Origin: JALHTV01 sp049510055 | Lineage (GTDB): Bacteria; Planctomycetota; Phycisphaerae; SM23-33 | Assembly (NCBI GenBank): GCA_049510055.1 | Contig: JBEKZI010000022.1 | Location: 1-28,059, forward strand | Direction of reading: 5' to 3' | Length of the DNA: 28,059 bases | Program-made: the position numbers and the translations under genes | Shown here: piece after piece, positions 8,920 to 16,125 of the stretch | How the letters are laid out: each line of letters begins with the position of its first letter | Position numbering within the stretch: the first letter of the stretch is position 1 | The notes under the pieces: generated by a model | Databases searched by the model: none | The model's input: the letters and a program-made list of their open reading frames with translations, nothing else | What the model was told of the DNA's origin: nothing

Positions 8920-9444
8920 ATGATCCGGACGAAAATTACCATCCAGCAGGGCGACATCACCGCCTGCCGCGTGGACGCCATCGTCAACGCGGCCAACAAC
9001 GACCTGATCCTGGGCGGCGGGCTGGCCGGGGCGATCCTGCGCAAAGCCGGGCCGGACATCCAGGCCCAATGCGACCGCCACGGGCCCGTCGAGGTCGGCC
9101 AGGCCGCCATCACCGGCGCCGGGCACCTGCCCGCCCGATACGTCATTCACCAGGCCTCCATGCCCCTGGGCGGCTACACGAGCCAGGAGACGCTGCGCCA
9201 ATCCACCGCGGCCGCGTTGAAGCTGGCGGAGGCCAACGGCGTCAAGACGCTGGCCTTCCCGGCCACCGGCTCAGGGATAGGCGGCATGGACATAGAGACC
9301 TGCGCCCGGATCATGCTGGGAGAAGTCGCCCGGCACGTGGCGGGGGAAACGTCGCTGACGGAAGTGACCTTCGTCCTGTTCGACGACCGCGCCTGCCAGA
9401 CGTTCCGAAAAGTGTCAAAGGAAATGAATCAGGCCCATGAGTAG
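8920..9444 (+). CDS. Macro-domain protein (ADP-ribose binding or hydrolase)
   Basis: 174 residues from the ATG at 8920; the longer frame back to 8812 adds residues with no family resemblance. The whole protein is one macro domain: GDIT at 11-14, VDAIVNAANNDL at 18-29, glycines 32-34 (GGGLAGAI), and the phosphate loop ATGSGIGGMD near 125-135. Macro domains bind ADP-ribose, and many remove it from proteins or deacetylate O-acetyl-ADP-ribose. This arrangement resembles the AF1521/Poa1p-like group. It overlaps the next gene by 8 nt, so the two are cotranscribed. No ADP-ribosyltransferase or DarT-like toxin gene is visible nearby, so a toxin-antitoxin role is not supported. Confidence 0.92.
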   Translation: MIRTKITIQQGDITACRVDAIVNAANNDLILGGGLAGAILRKAGPDIQAQCDRHGPVEVGQAAITGAGHLPARYVIHQASMPLGGYTSQETLRQSTAAALKLAEANGVKTLAFPATGSGIGGMDIETCARIMLGEVARHVAGETSLTEVTFVLFDDRACQTFRKVSKEMNQAHE

Positions 9445-10102
9445 GACGCTGCGAGCCATCGCGGTGCTAGGGTGCCTGCTGGCCGGGGCGGGGGCGGGCG
9501 ATAACGTGGACTATTGGCTCCATCAGGCCAAGCCCGTCGTCACCCAGCCGGCCAATCAGGCCGCTCAAAACCAGCCCGCCGCGGCCCAAGTTCCCTCGCG
9601 CGAGGACGCCCTGCCGGGGGTTGTCGAGCTGAGCAACGGCCAGGTGATGGCCGGGTACATCTACACCACGCGCGACAAGTCCTGGGAAGTCTTTGTCGAA
9701 GATGTCGATAACGGCGTCGACACTGAAAAACGCTGGCGCCTCCTGCCGCCGCTGGCCGTGCTGAGCATCACCGCCGTCGTCGATGAGGAATCCACTGAGC
9801 CGCAATGGCGGTGGGAGGCCATGGGCACGCCGGAGCGCGTCTATACCGGCCAGGCGTACCCCTTCCGGCGGCTGAGGTGGCGGTTCCGTCTGATCGACGG
9901 CAGCGAGGTCACCGGCACGGTCAAGGGCCAGCCGCTGTGGGTGGAGCAGGACGGCCGAACCGTCGGACCGCTGGTGCTCCACGAACGCGATAAGGGACCG
10001 CTGGGCGGGAAACTGAGCGATCTAATCTACGTCAAGCGGGTCATCATCTCCCGCCAGGCGATGCGCCAGGCGGCAAGCATGCCAGCCAGCAGGCCCCATT
10101 AG
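9437..10102 (+). CDS. Exported protein of unknown function
   Basis: 221 residues, not recognised. Residues 1-20 form a short signal peptide (charged SRTLR, then a hydrophobic AIAVLGCLLAGAGA), with likely cleavage after AGAGA; there is no lipobox cysteine at the right place. A Gln/Ala/Pro-rich linker at 35-55 is followed by a compact, strand-rich domain (VVELSNGQVMAGYIYTTRD at about 62-80, then FRLIDGSEVTGTVKGQPLWV) that reads like two small beta-barrel or SH3-like repeats. Each repeat has a 'G..V.G.i' turn. The ATG lies inside the end of the macro-domain gene (ATGAGTAG overlap), so translational coupling is likely. The tail is short and ends in SRPH. Planctomycetes have many such small exported proteins with no assigned role. 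Confidence 0.8.
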   Translation: MSRTLRAIAVLGCLLAGAGAGDNVDYWLHQAKPVVTQPANQAAQNQPAAAQVPSREDALPGVVELSNGQVMAGYIYTTRDKSWEVFVEDVDNGVDTEKRWRLLPPLAVLSITAVVDEESTEPQWRWEAMGTPERVYTGQAYPFRRLRWRFRLIDGSEVTGTVKGQPLWVEQDGRTVGPLVLHERDKGPLGGKLSDLIYVKRVIISRQAMRQAASMPASRPH

Positions 10103-10217
10103 GCTCTTCGGCGATAAGGCCGTTTTCTCACCGTCCAGTCGGCCGTTTCCGCCCATCCGATTTTTCGGCTTTTCCGTAAACTCCCTCTCGACGGATTCCG
10201 AAAAAGTCCCAGCAGGC

Positions 10218-10248
10218 TTGACAAACGTCCCTATCATGGACACATCAT
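10218..10248 (+). promoter_or_regulatory. Promoter candidate for topA
   Basis: A perfect TTGACA (10218-10223) is followed after 19 nt by CATCAT (10243-10248). Transcription would begin near 10255, upstream of the ATG chosen for topA. The TTGACA also happens to begin with an in-frame TTG, which is why a naive start could fall inside the promoter. The region 10103-10322 holds nothing else convincing, only T-rich stretches and short weak stems. Confidence 0.4.
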
Positions 10249-10322
10249 GTGCCGCGGATAGCCCAAAGACGTTGTCTAAACAGTCTGCGGAAGTCGCGGC
10301 AGGCATGCAATCCGCACCACCG

Positions 10323-13028
10323 ATGGCCAAGACCGTAAAGAAAACCGCCAAGCAATCCGCCAAGGCGTCTTCCCCAAAGACGCCCGCCGCCCCCACCGCC
10401 GGCACCGGCACTGGCTCCGGCAAAAAACTGGTGGTGGTGGAGTCGCCCGCCAAGGCCAAGACCATCAACCGCTACCTGGGGCGGGGTTATGTGGTGCGGG
10501 CCTCGATGGGCCACGTCCGCGACCTGCCCCCCAAGGTGCTGGGCGTGGACGTCAAACACGATTTCGCCCCCACGTACGAACCCCTGGCCGGGCGGCGAAA
10601 GGTGCTGACCGAGCTGAAGAAGTACGCCCACGACGCAGCCGAGATTTTCCTGGCCACCGACCTGGACCGCGAAGGCGAGGCCATCGCCTGGCACCTGGCC
10701 GAAAGCCTGGGCGTGCGCGGCGACCGCATCCGCCGCGTGATCTTCAACGAGATTACCCCCTCGGCCATCCGCGAGGCCTTCGCCCACCCGCAGCGCATCG
10801 ACATGAACAAGGTCAACGCCCAGCAGGCCCGGCGGATCCTGGACCGCATCGTGGGCTACGAGGTCTCCCCGCTGCTGTGGCGCAAGGTGGCGCGGGGCCT
10901 GTCGGCCGGCCGCGTGCAGTCGGTGGCCGTGCGGCTCATCGTGGACCGCGAGCAGGACATTAGCGATTTTCTCCCCGAGGAATACTGGCGCATCGCGGCG
11001 GTGTTCACCGTCGATGGCGCCGCGGCCGCGGAATTAGCCAAGCAGTGGTCGAGCCTAACGGCCGGCGACGGCGAGAAGGACGGCGCCACGCGCGCCGCCC
11101 AACAGCTGTTTCTCACCCGCCATCGCGCCTTCCGCGCCGAGCTGGCCAGTTGGTGCGGCCAGCGGTTCAAGACGGCCAATGCCGACGAGGCTGTCGAGAT
11201 CGCCAAGGCCTTGGGCCTGGCGGTGGAGCAGGTCCAGCGCCAGCAGGACCCCTCGGCCAAGGGCCCGGCGCAGCAGCGCGTCACCGTCGTCGGCCGCTGG
11301 GCCGGCGGCACCGGCGCGCCATGGTTTGCCGTCCGCAACCTTCAGCAGCGAGAAAGCCGCTCCCGCCCGCAGGCCCCGCTGACCACCGCCTCGATGCAGC
11401 AAGCCGCGTCGGTGCAACTGCGGTTCTCGGCCGCCCGGACCATGCGGATCGCCCAGCAGCTCTACGAGGGCGTGGAGGTGCCCGGCGAGGGCAGCGTCGG
11501 CCTGATCACCTACATGCGGACCGACAGCACGCACCTGTCGGCCGACGCCACCGCCGCCGCCCGCGAGCTGATCGCCGGCCAGTTCGGCCCGCAGTACCTG
11601 CCGGAACGCCCCAACGTCTACGCCGTCGCCCAGCGCGCCCAGGAGGCCCACGAGGCCATCCGCCCCACCCGCGCCGCCCGGCTGCCCCAGGACATTCGCG
11701 ACGCCCTCAGCGACGAGCAATACAAGCTCTACGCGCTGATCTGGCAGCGGTTCATCGCCTCGCAGATGGCCTCGGCCGTCTGGAAGGTCACCGAGGCGGA
11801 CGTCGTCGCCGACACGCCGGCCGGGACCGCCGTCTTCAAGACCATGGGCCGGCAACTGGCGTTCGACGGCTTCCTGGCCGTGGCGGGCCTGCCGCGATCC
11901 GGCGACCAGGTGCTGCCGGAGCTGCACGACGGCCAGGCGGTCACGCCCGTCGAGCTGGCGCCCACGCAGCACTTCACCCAACCGCCGCCGCGATACACCG
12001 AGGCCTCGCTGGTCAAGGCCCTGGAGGCCGACGGCATCGGCCGGCCCAGCACCTACGCCACCATCATCCAGACCATCCAGGACCGCGGCTACGTGGAGCT
12101 GGCTGACCGATCCTTCCGGCCCACCGAGCTGGGCAAAGTGGTCACGCAAAAGCTGGTCAAGCACCTGCCGGACATCTTCGACGTCCGCTTCACCGCCCAC
12201 ATGGAAGACCAGCTCGACAAGATCGAGGAGGCCAACAAGGACTGGGTGGCCGTGCTGAAGGAATTCTACGGTCCCTTCAGCAAGCACCTCAAGCAGGCCG
12301 CCGAGGAGATGACTCACGCCCAGGCCGACAGCCAGCCCAGCGAGTACACCTGCGACGTCTGCGGCCGGCCGATGGTGTACCGCCTTTCCAAGACCGGCCG
12401 ATACCTGGCGTGCAGCGGGTATCCGGAGTGCAAGACCACCGCCCCGGTGGATGCCGAGGGCAAGAAACTGGAGCGGCGCGAGGTGGACGTGCCCTGCCCG
12501 CAGTGCGGCAAGAAGATGGTCCTCCGCCGCAGCCGCTTCGGCACGTTCCTGGGGTGCAGCGGATATCCGGACTGCAAGGGCACGATGCGATGCGACGAGA
12601 CCGGCCAGCCACTCAAGCTCGTCAAGGCTGAGGACATCCACCAATCCTGCCCCGCCTGCGGTAAGGCAATGACGGTGAAGTGGAAGGGCCGGCGGTCGTT
12701 TCTTGGCTGTAGCGGCTATCCGGAGTGCAAGACCACCATGCCGCTGCCGGACGGCATTCACGTCGAGTCGCCGCCGCGCCCGGCGCCCAAGCCCGCGGGC
12801 GTCAACTGCCCCAAATGCGGAAAAGCCATGCTCATTCGCTACAGCAGCCGCGGAGAGTTCCTGGCGTGCAGCGGCTTCCCGCGATGCCGGAACGCCATGA
12901 GCCTGGACAAACTCGACATGCTCAAGGCCTCCCAGGCCGGCGGAGAATCCGCCCAAGCTCCCAAGGCCGCAGAAAAAACAGCCAAGCCGAAGGCCAAGTC
13001 CGCTGCCCCTAAGCGCCGAGGCAAATAG
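10323..13028 (+). CDS. topA: DNA topoisomerase I
   Basis: 901 residues from the ATG at 10323. The frame stays open to a TTG at 10218, but those 35 codons use rare A/T-ending codons (TCA, TGT, TTG, TCT, AAA) and overlap a TTGACA promoter element, so I prefer the ATG before AKTVKK. Type IA topoisomerases relax negative supercoils. Features in order: a basic Lys/Ala/Pro head (1-32); a Toprim domain starting with KLVVVESPAKAKTI; an acidic site DLDREGEAIAWH near 113; a longer than usual insert around residues 235-345; the catalytic tyrosine Y397 in GLITYMRTDSTHLS; and four C4 zinc fingers (about 675-860) of the form CxxCG...CSGYPxC. A Lys/Ala-rich tail (about 875-901) ends the protein. It converges on gltX with a 27-nt gap. 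Confidence 0.95.
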   Translation: MAKTVKKTAKQSAKASSPKTPAAPTAGTGTGSGKKLVVVESPAKAKTINRYLGRGYVVRASMGHVRDLPPKVLGVDVKHDFAPTYEPLAGRRKVLTELKKYAHDAAEIFLATDLDREGEAIAWHLAESLGVRGDRIRRVIFNEITPSAIREAFAHPQRIDMNKVNAQQARRILDRIVGYEVSPLLWRKVARGLSAGRVQSVAVRLIVDREQDISDFLPEEYWRIAAVFTVDGAAAAELAKQWSSLTAGDGEKDGATRAAQQLFLTRHRAFRAELASWCGQRFKTANADEAVEIAKALGLAVEQVQRQQDPSAKGPAQQRVTVVGRWAGGTGAPWFAVRNLQQRESRSRPQAPLTTASMQQAASVQLRFSAARTMRIAQQLYEGVEVPGEGSVGLITYMRTDSTHLSADATAAARELIAGQFGPQYLPERPNVYAVAQRAQEAHEAIRPTRAARLPQDIRDALSDEQYKLYALIWQRFIASQMASAVWKVTEADVVADTPAGTAVFKTMGRQLAFDGFLAVAGLPRSGDQVLPELHDGQAVTPVELAPTQHFTQPPPRYTEASLVKALEADGIGRPSTYATIIQTIQDRGYVELADRSFRPTELGKVVTQKLVKHLPDIFDVRFTAHMEDQLDKIEEANKDWVAVLKEFYGPFSKHLKQAAEEMTHAQADSQPSEYTCDVCGRPMVYRLSKTGRYLACSGYPECKTTAPVDAEGKKLERREVDVPCPQCGKKMVLRRSRFGTFLGCSGYPDCKGTMRCDETGQPLKLVKAEDIHQSCPACGKAMTVKWKGRRSFLGCSGYPECKTTMPLPDGIHVESPPRPAPKPAGVNCPKCGKAMLIRYSSRGEFLACSGFPRCRNAMSLDKLDMLKASQAGGESAQAPKAAEKTAKPKAKSAAPKRRGK

Positions 13029-13055
13029 CACGCCGGCGCGGCAAGTTTCCGCCCC

Positions 13056-14525
13056 CTACTTCCCCTTGAACGCCGCCAAGCAGCGGTCGATCCGCGCCAG
13101 GGCTTTTTCCTTTCCCAGGATGGTCAGCGTGTCGAAGATCGGCGGGCTGATCATCCCGCCGGTGACGGCGACGCGGACCGGCTGGGCGACCTTGCCCATA
13201 CCCAGGCCGGATTTTTCGCAATAGGCCTTCAGCAGGGCTTCCAGGTCCCCGGCCGTCCAGGGGCAGCCGGCCAACTGCCCGCGCAGCTCAGCCAGCACAG
13301 CCAGGCCGCGGGCGTCGTCTTTTTGCAGGACTTTTTTCACCGCTTCCGGTTCGTACTCAAACGCGTCGTCCGCCACGAACAGCACGTTGCACTTGGCGGG
13401 GATGTCCGCAAACGTGCGGAAGCCAGCGTTGGCCACGAGCAACCGACGCAGCAGCTCCTCGTCGCCGGTGGGGATGGAGGTCTGGTTGAGCGAAAGATAA
13501 TCCTTCAAGGCCGCCAGCAGGCGGTCCGGCGTAGCGGCGGCGACGGCGTCGGTGTTGAAGGCCAGCAGCTTGGCGCGGTCGAACTTGGCGTTGGTCCTGC
13601 CGATCCGCTCGATGCTGAACAGCTCGATCATCTCCGTCCGCGTGAGCTTCTCGCGGTCGCCGCCGGGCCCCCAGCCCAGCAGCGCGATGAAGTTCGCCAA
13701 CGCCTCCGGCAGGTAGCCGGCCACGCGGAAGGCGTGCACCTCCACGTCGCCGTCGCGCTTGGAGAGCTTGCGCCCCTGCATGTCCATAATCAGCGGCAGG
13801 TGGGCATACTGCGGCTCGGGGAAGCCCAGCGCCTCCCGCAGCAGCACCTGCCGCCAGGTCTGGCCCAAGAATTCCTGGCCGCGCATCACCAGGCTGATTT
13901 TCATCGCCTCGTCGTCGACCACGTTGGCCAGGTAAAAGGTCGGGAAGCCATCGTCCTTCTGGATGACGAAGTCCTCCATCTCCGTCGCCGGCATGGTGAC
14001 CTCACCGAAGGCCAGGTCGTGAACGGTCACGTTCCGGCTCGGGCAGCAGAACCGCACGACGACGGGGCGGCCGGCCTGGCGGGCGGCCTCGGCCTGCTCG
14101 GCCGTGGGAAACTTCTCCGGCCGGGGATAGCGGAAGGCCCTCTTGGCGGCCATGGCTTGCTGCCGCAGGGCCGCCAGCTCCTGCTCCGTCTCGAAGGCGT
14201 AGTAGGCCTTGCCCTCCTCCAGCAGGCGGCGGATGACGGGGGCGTACGTGTCCAGGCGCTCGCTCTGGCGATACGGGCCGTAAGGCCCGCCGACGTCCGG
14301 CCCCTCGTCCCATTCGATGCCCAGCCATCGCAGATCGGCGATGATCTTGCCGACGGCGGCCTCGTCGTGGCGCTGGCGGTCGGTGTCCTCGAAGCGCAGG
14401 ATGAATTGCCCGCCCGTCCGGCGGGCCAGGAGAAAATTGTACAAGGCCGTCCTGGCCCCGCCCACGTGCAGGTAGCCGGTGGGTGAGGGAGCGTATCGCA
14501 CGCGCAATTTTTGTCTGGCGTCCAT
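13056..14525 (-). CDS. gltX: Glutamyl-tRNA synthetase
   Basis: 489 residues, normal for bacterial GluRS. The start at 14525 (MDARQKLRVRYAPSP) is chosen because GGAG lies 8 nt upstream; the longer frame to 14585 lacks a signal and conserved sequence. The class I signature APSPTGYLHVGG is at 12-23 (HVGG = HIGH) and KLSKR at 253-257 is the KMSKS equivalent. FEDTDRQRH near 45-53 is the glutamate/ATP pocket. The C-terminal half contains the anticodon-binding helical domains and ends in AAFKGK. It charges tRNA-Glu, and possibly tRNA-Gln if a GatCAB pathway exists elsewhere; this cannot be decided here. The gene diverges from a radical SAM gene across 116 nt. Confidence 0.97.
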   Translation of the reverse strand: MDARQKLRVRYAPSPTGYLHVGGARTALYNFLLARRTGGQFILRFEDTDRQRHDEAAVGKIIADLRWLGIEWDEGPDVGGPYGPYRQSERLDTYAPVIRRLLEEGKAYYAFETEQELAALRQQAMAAKRAFRYPRPEKFPTAEQAEAARQAGRPVVVRFCCPSRNVTVHDLAFGEVTMPATEMEDFVIQKDDGFPTFYLANVVDDEAMKISLVMRGQEFLGQTWRQVLLREALGFPEPQYAHLPLIMDMQGRKLSKRDGDVEVHAFRVAGYLPEALANFIALLGWGPGGDREKLTRTEMIELFSIERIGRTNAKFDRAKLLAFNTDAVAAATPDRLLAALKDYLSLNQTSIPTGDEELLRRLLVANAGFRTFADIPAKCNVLFVADDAFEYEPEAVKKVLQKDDARGLAVLAELRGQLAGCPWTAGDLEALLKAYCEKSGLGMGKVAQPVRVAVTGGMISPPIFDTLTILGKEKALARIDRCLAAFKGK

Positions 14526-14553
14526 CAATCGTCTCCGGCAATAACCGGGGCGT

Positions 14554-14559
14554 ATCTTA
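14554..14559 (-). promoter_or_regulatory. -10 candidate for gltX
   Basis: TAAGAT on the minus strand lies 28 nt before the gltX ATG, giving a leader of about 20 nt that contains the GGAG site. No -35 at optimal spacing is evident (TTGCAC is 20 nt away). Confidence 0.3.
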
Positions 14560-14628
14560 CACCAAACCGTCGGCGCTTTGTGCAACCAAGCCGCCGGGCG
14601 GGGGGTTCTCCCACGCCGGTCGGCCGTT

Positions 14629-14634
14629 TAGAAT
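14629..14634 (+). promoter_or_regulatory. -10 candidate for a leaderless radical SAM transcript
   Basis: TAGAAT ends 7 nt before the ATG at 14642, so a transcript begun at the normal distance would start at or next to the first codon. There is no ribosome binding site between them. Confidence 0.4.
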
Positions 14635-14641
14635 GATGTCC

Positions 14642-15565
14642 ATGGGCCGCGATGCACGCAAAAAACCCGCCCCGCTCCACAGCGACCACCGCCGGCAGTG
14701 GCGGGATTACCGCTACGTGTATCCCGTGATTTCGCGGCGGAGCAAGGGGCTGAGTGTCGGCATCAACCTCAACCACGACAAGCGATGCACCTACGCCTGC
14801 CTCTATTGCCAGATCGACCGGCACATTCCGCGCCCGGCCCACATGGTGGACCTGGCGGTGCTGCGCCGCGAGCTGGAGGCCGTGCTGACCGAGGCCACGA
14901 GCGCCCGGATCTGGCAGGAGGCCAGGTTCACGGCCACGCCGGTGGAGCTGAGGCGGCTCAACGACATCGCCTTCAGCGGCGACGGCGAGCCGACCTGCCT
15001 GCCGAACTTCGACCAGGCCGTGGCCGCCGCCGCGGAGGTCAAGGATCGCCTGGGGCTGGAGGCGGTCAAGATCGTCGTCATCACCAACGCCTCGCAGTTC
15101 CGCACGCGGCAGTTCCAGGCCGCGCTGCCGATTCTGGACGCACACAACGGCGAAATCTGGGCCAAGCTCGACGCCGGCAGCGAGGCGTACTTCCGCCGCG
15201 TCAACAGGCCGGCCCCGGCGGTCACGCTGGCGGCAATCGTCGACGGCATCGCCGAGGTAGCCCGCGGGCGGGCGGTGGTCATCCAGAGCCTGTTCGCCCG
15301 CCTGGACGGCGCGGGGCCTCCGCCGGAGGAGTTGGCTGCGTATTGCGGCCGGCTGCGGGATATTCTGGCCGCGGGGGGCAAGATCAAGCTCGTCCAGGTG
15401 CACACGGTCGCCCGTCCGCCGGCCGAGGCCGCCATCGGCCCGCTGGACGACGAGCAGCTCCGCGCCATTGCCGGGGCCATCCGCCAGGCCGTGCCCGCGA
15501 TCGTCGTGGAGACCTACTCCGGGGCGGGCTTCACCGCCCCACCGCCGGGGCCGGGGTCGGGGTAG
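14642..15565 (+). CDS. Radical SAM protein, TYW1-like family (COG0731 type)
   Basis: 307 residues from the ATG at 14642 (MGRDARKKPAPLHS); the longer frame upstream runs through the gltX promoter region. The cluster-binding motif CTYACLYC has cysteines 49, 53 and 56 (CX3CX2C), followed by QIDR. Further marks are AFSGDGEPTCLPNF (the GGE-like SAM contact), VVITNAS, and WAKLDAGSEAYFRRVNRP. The last is typical of bacterial relatives of TYW1, the enzyme that builds the wyosine base in archaeal and eukaryotic tRNA-Phe. Bacteria generally lack wyosine, and the job of these relatives is not established. No TYW1 flavodoxin domain is present. A proline/glycine-rich tail ends the protein 12 nt before the convergent apt stop. 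Confidence 0.88.
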   Translation: MGRDARKKPAPLHSDHRRQWRDYRYVYPVISRRSKGLSVGINLNHDKRCTYACLYCQIDRHIPRPAHMVDLAVLRRELEAVLTEATSARIWQEARFTATPVELRRLNDIAFSGDGEPTCLPNFDQAVAAAAEVKDRLGLEAVKIVVITNASQFRTRQFQAALPILDAHNGEIWAKLDAGSEAYFRRVNRPAPAVTLAAIVDGIAEVARGRAVVIQSLFARLDGAGPPPEELAAYCGRLRDILAAGGKIKLVQVHTVARPPAEAAIGPLDDEQLRAIAGAIRQAVPAIVVETYSGAGFTAPPPGPGSG

Positions 15566-15577
15566 GGGTAAAAAGGG

Positions 15578-16099
15578 TTACTCTGACTCGACCTTGATCA
15601 GCGAGTGGACCGGATAGTCTTTGAGCTTTTCGCGGCCGTGGAGGAAGCTCAACTCGATGACGAAGGCCACGCCGACGATTTTCCCGCCCAGCTGCTTGAC
15701 CAGCTCGCACGCGGCCGCCATCGTGCCGCCGGTGGCCAACAGATCGTCCACCATCAGCACCTTCTGGCCTGGCGAAATGGCGTCGCGATGAATCTCGATG
15801 GCGTCGGTACCGTACTCCAACTGGTAGCTCTGGCGGACCGTCTTGTACGGCAGCTTGCCCGGCTTGCGGAAGGGCACAAAGCCCGCCCCCAGCCGCTGGG
15901 CCGCCAACGCCCCGAAGATAAAGCCGCGACTCTCGATCCCCGTCACCACCTCCACGCCGCAAGAGGCGTACGGGGCAACCAGTCGATCCACCGCCACGGC
16001 CAGGGCGCCCGGATTGGCCAGCAGCGGCGTGATGTCCTTGAACACGATGCCCTTCTTGGGAAAGTCACGCACGTCACGGATGAACTTCTGAAGTTCCAT
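15578..16099 (-). CDS. apt: Adenine phosphoribosyltransferase
   Basis: 173 residues, the standard length. It converts adenine and PRPP to AMP. The start at 16099 (MELQKFIRDVRDFPK) is preceded by AAGGAA with 7 nt spacing; the longer open frame to 16204 runs into the upstream gene. FPKKGIVFKDITPLL near 13-27 is the APRT N-terminal signature, ESRGFIFG the flexible-loop start, and VLMVDDLLATGGT the PRPP-binding loop. It sits 26 nt after the LTA-synthase-type gene and is probably cotranscribed. Functionally it fits with the MTA phosphorylase at 3.7-4.5 kb, which releases adenine. Confidence 0.96.
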   Translation of the reverse strand: MELQKFIRDVRDFPKKGIVFKDITPLLANPGALAVAVDRLVAPYASCGVEVVTGIESRGFIFGALAAQRLGAGFVPFRKPGKLPYKTVRQSYQLEYGTDAIEIHRDAISPGQKVLMVDDLLATGGTMAAACELVKQLGGKIVGVAFVIELSFLHGREKLKDYPVHSLIKVESE

Positions 16100-16125
16100 A
16101 GCACGATTCCTTTTTGGCGTCGTCC

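Noticed and set aside
7230..9440. 736-codon plus-strand frame crossing the AsmA-like, FabZ-like and macro genes
   Set aside because: It is a shadow frame running through three supported genes; no domain is recognisable.
8760..9444. DarTG-type toxin-antitoxin module from the macro domain
   Set aside because: The partner gene encodes an exported protein with no ADP-ribosyltransferase features, so there is no toxin candidate.
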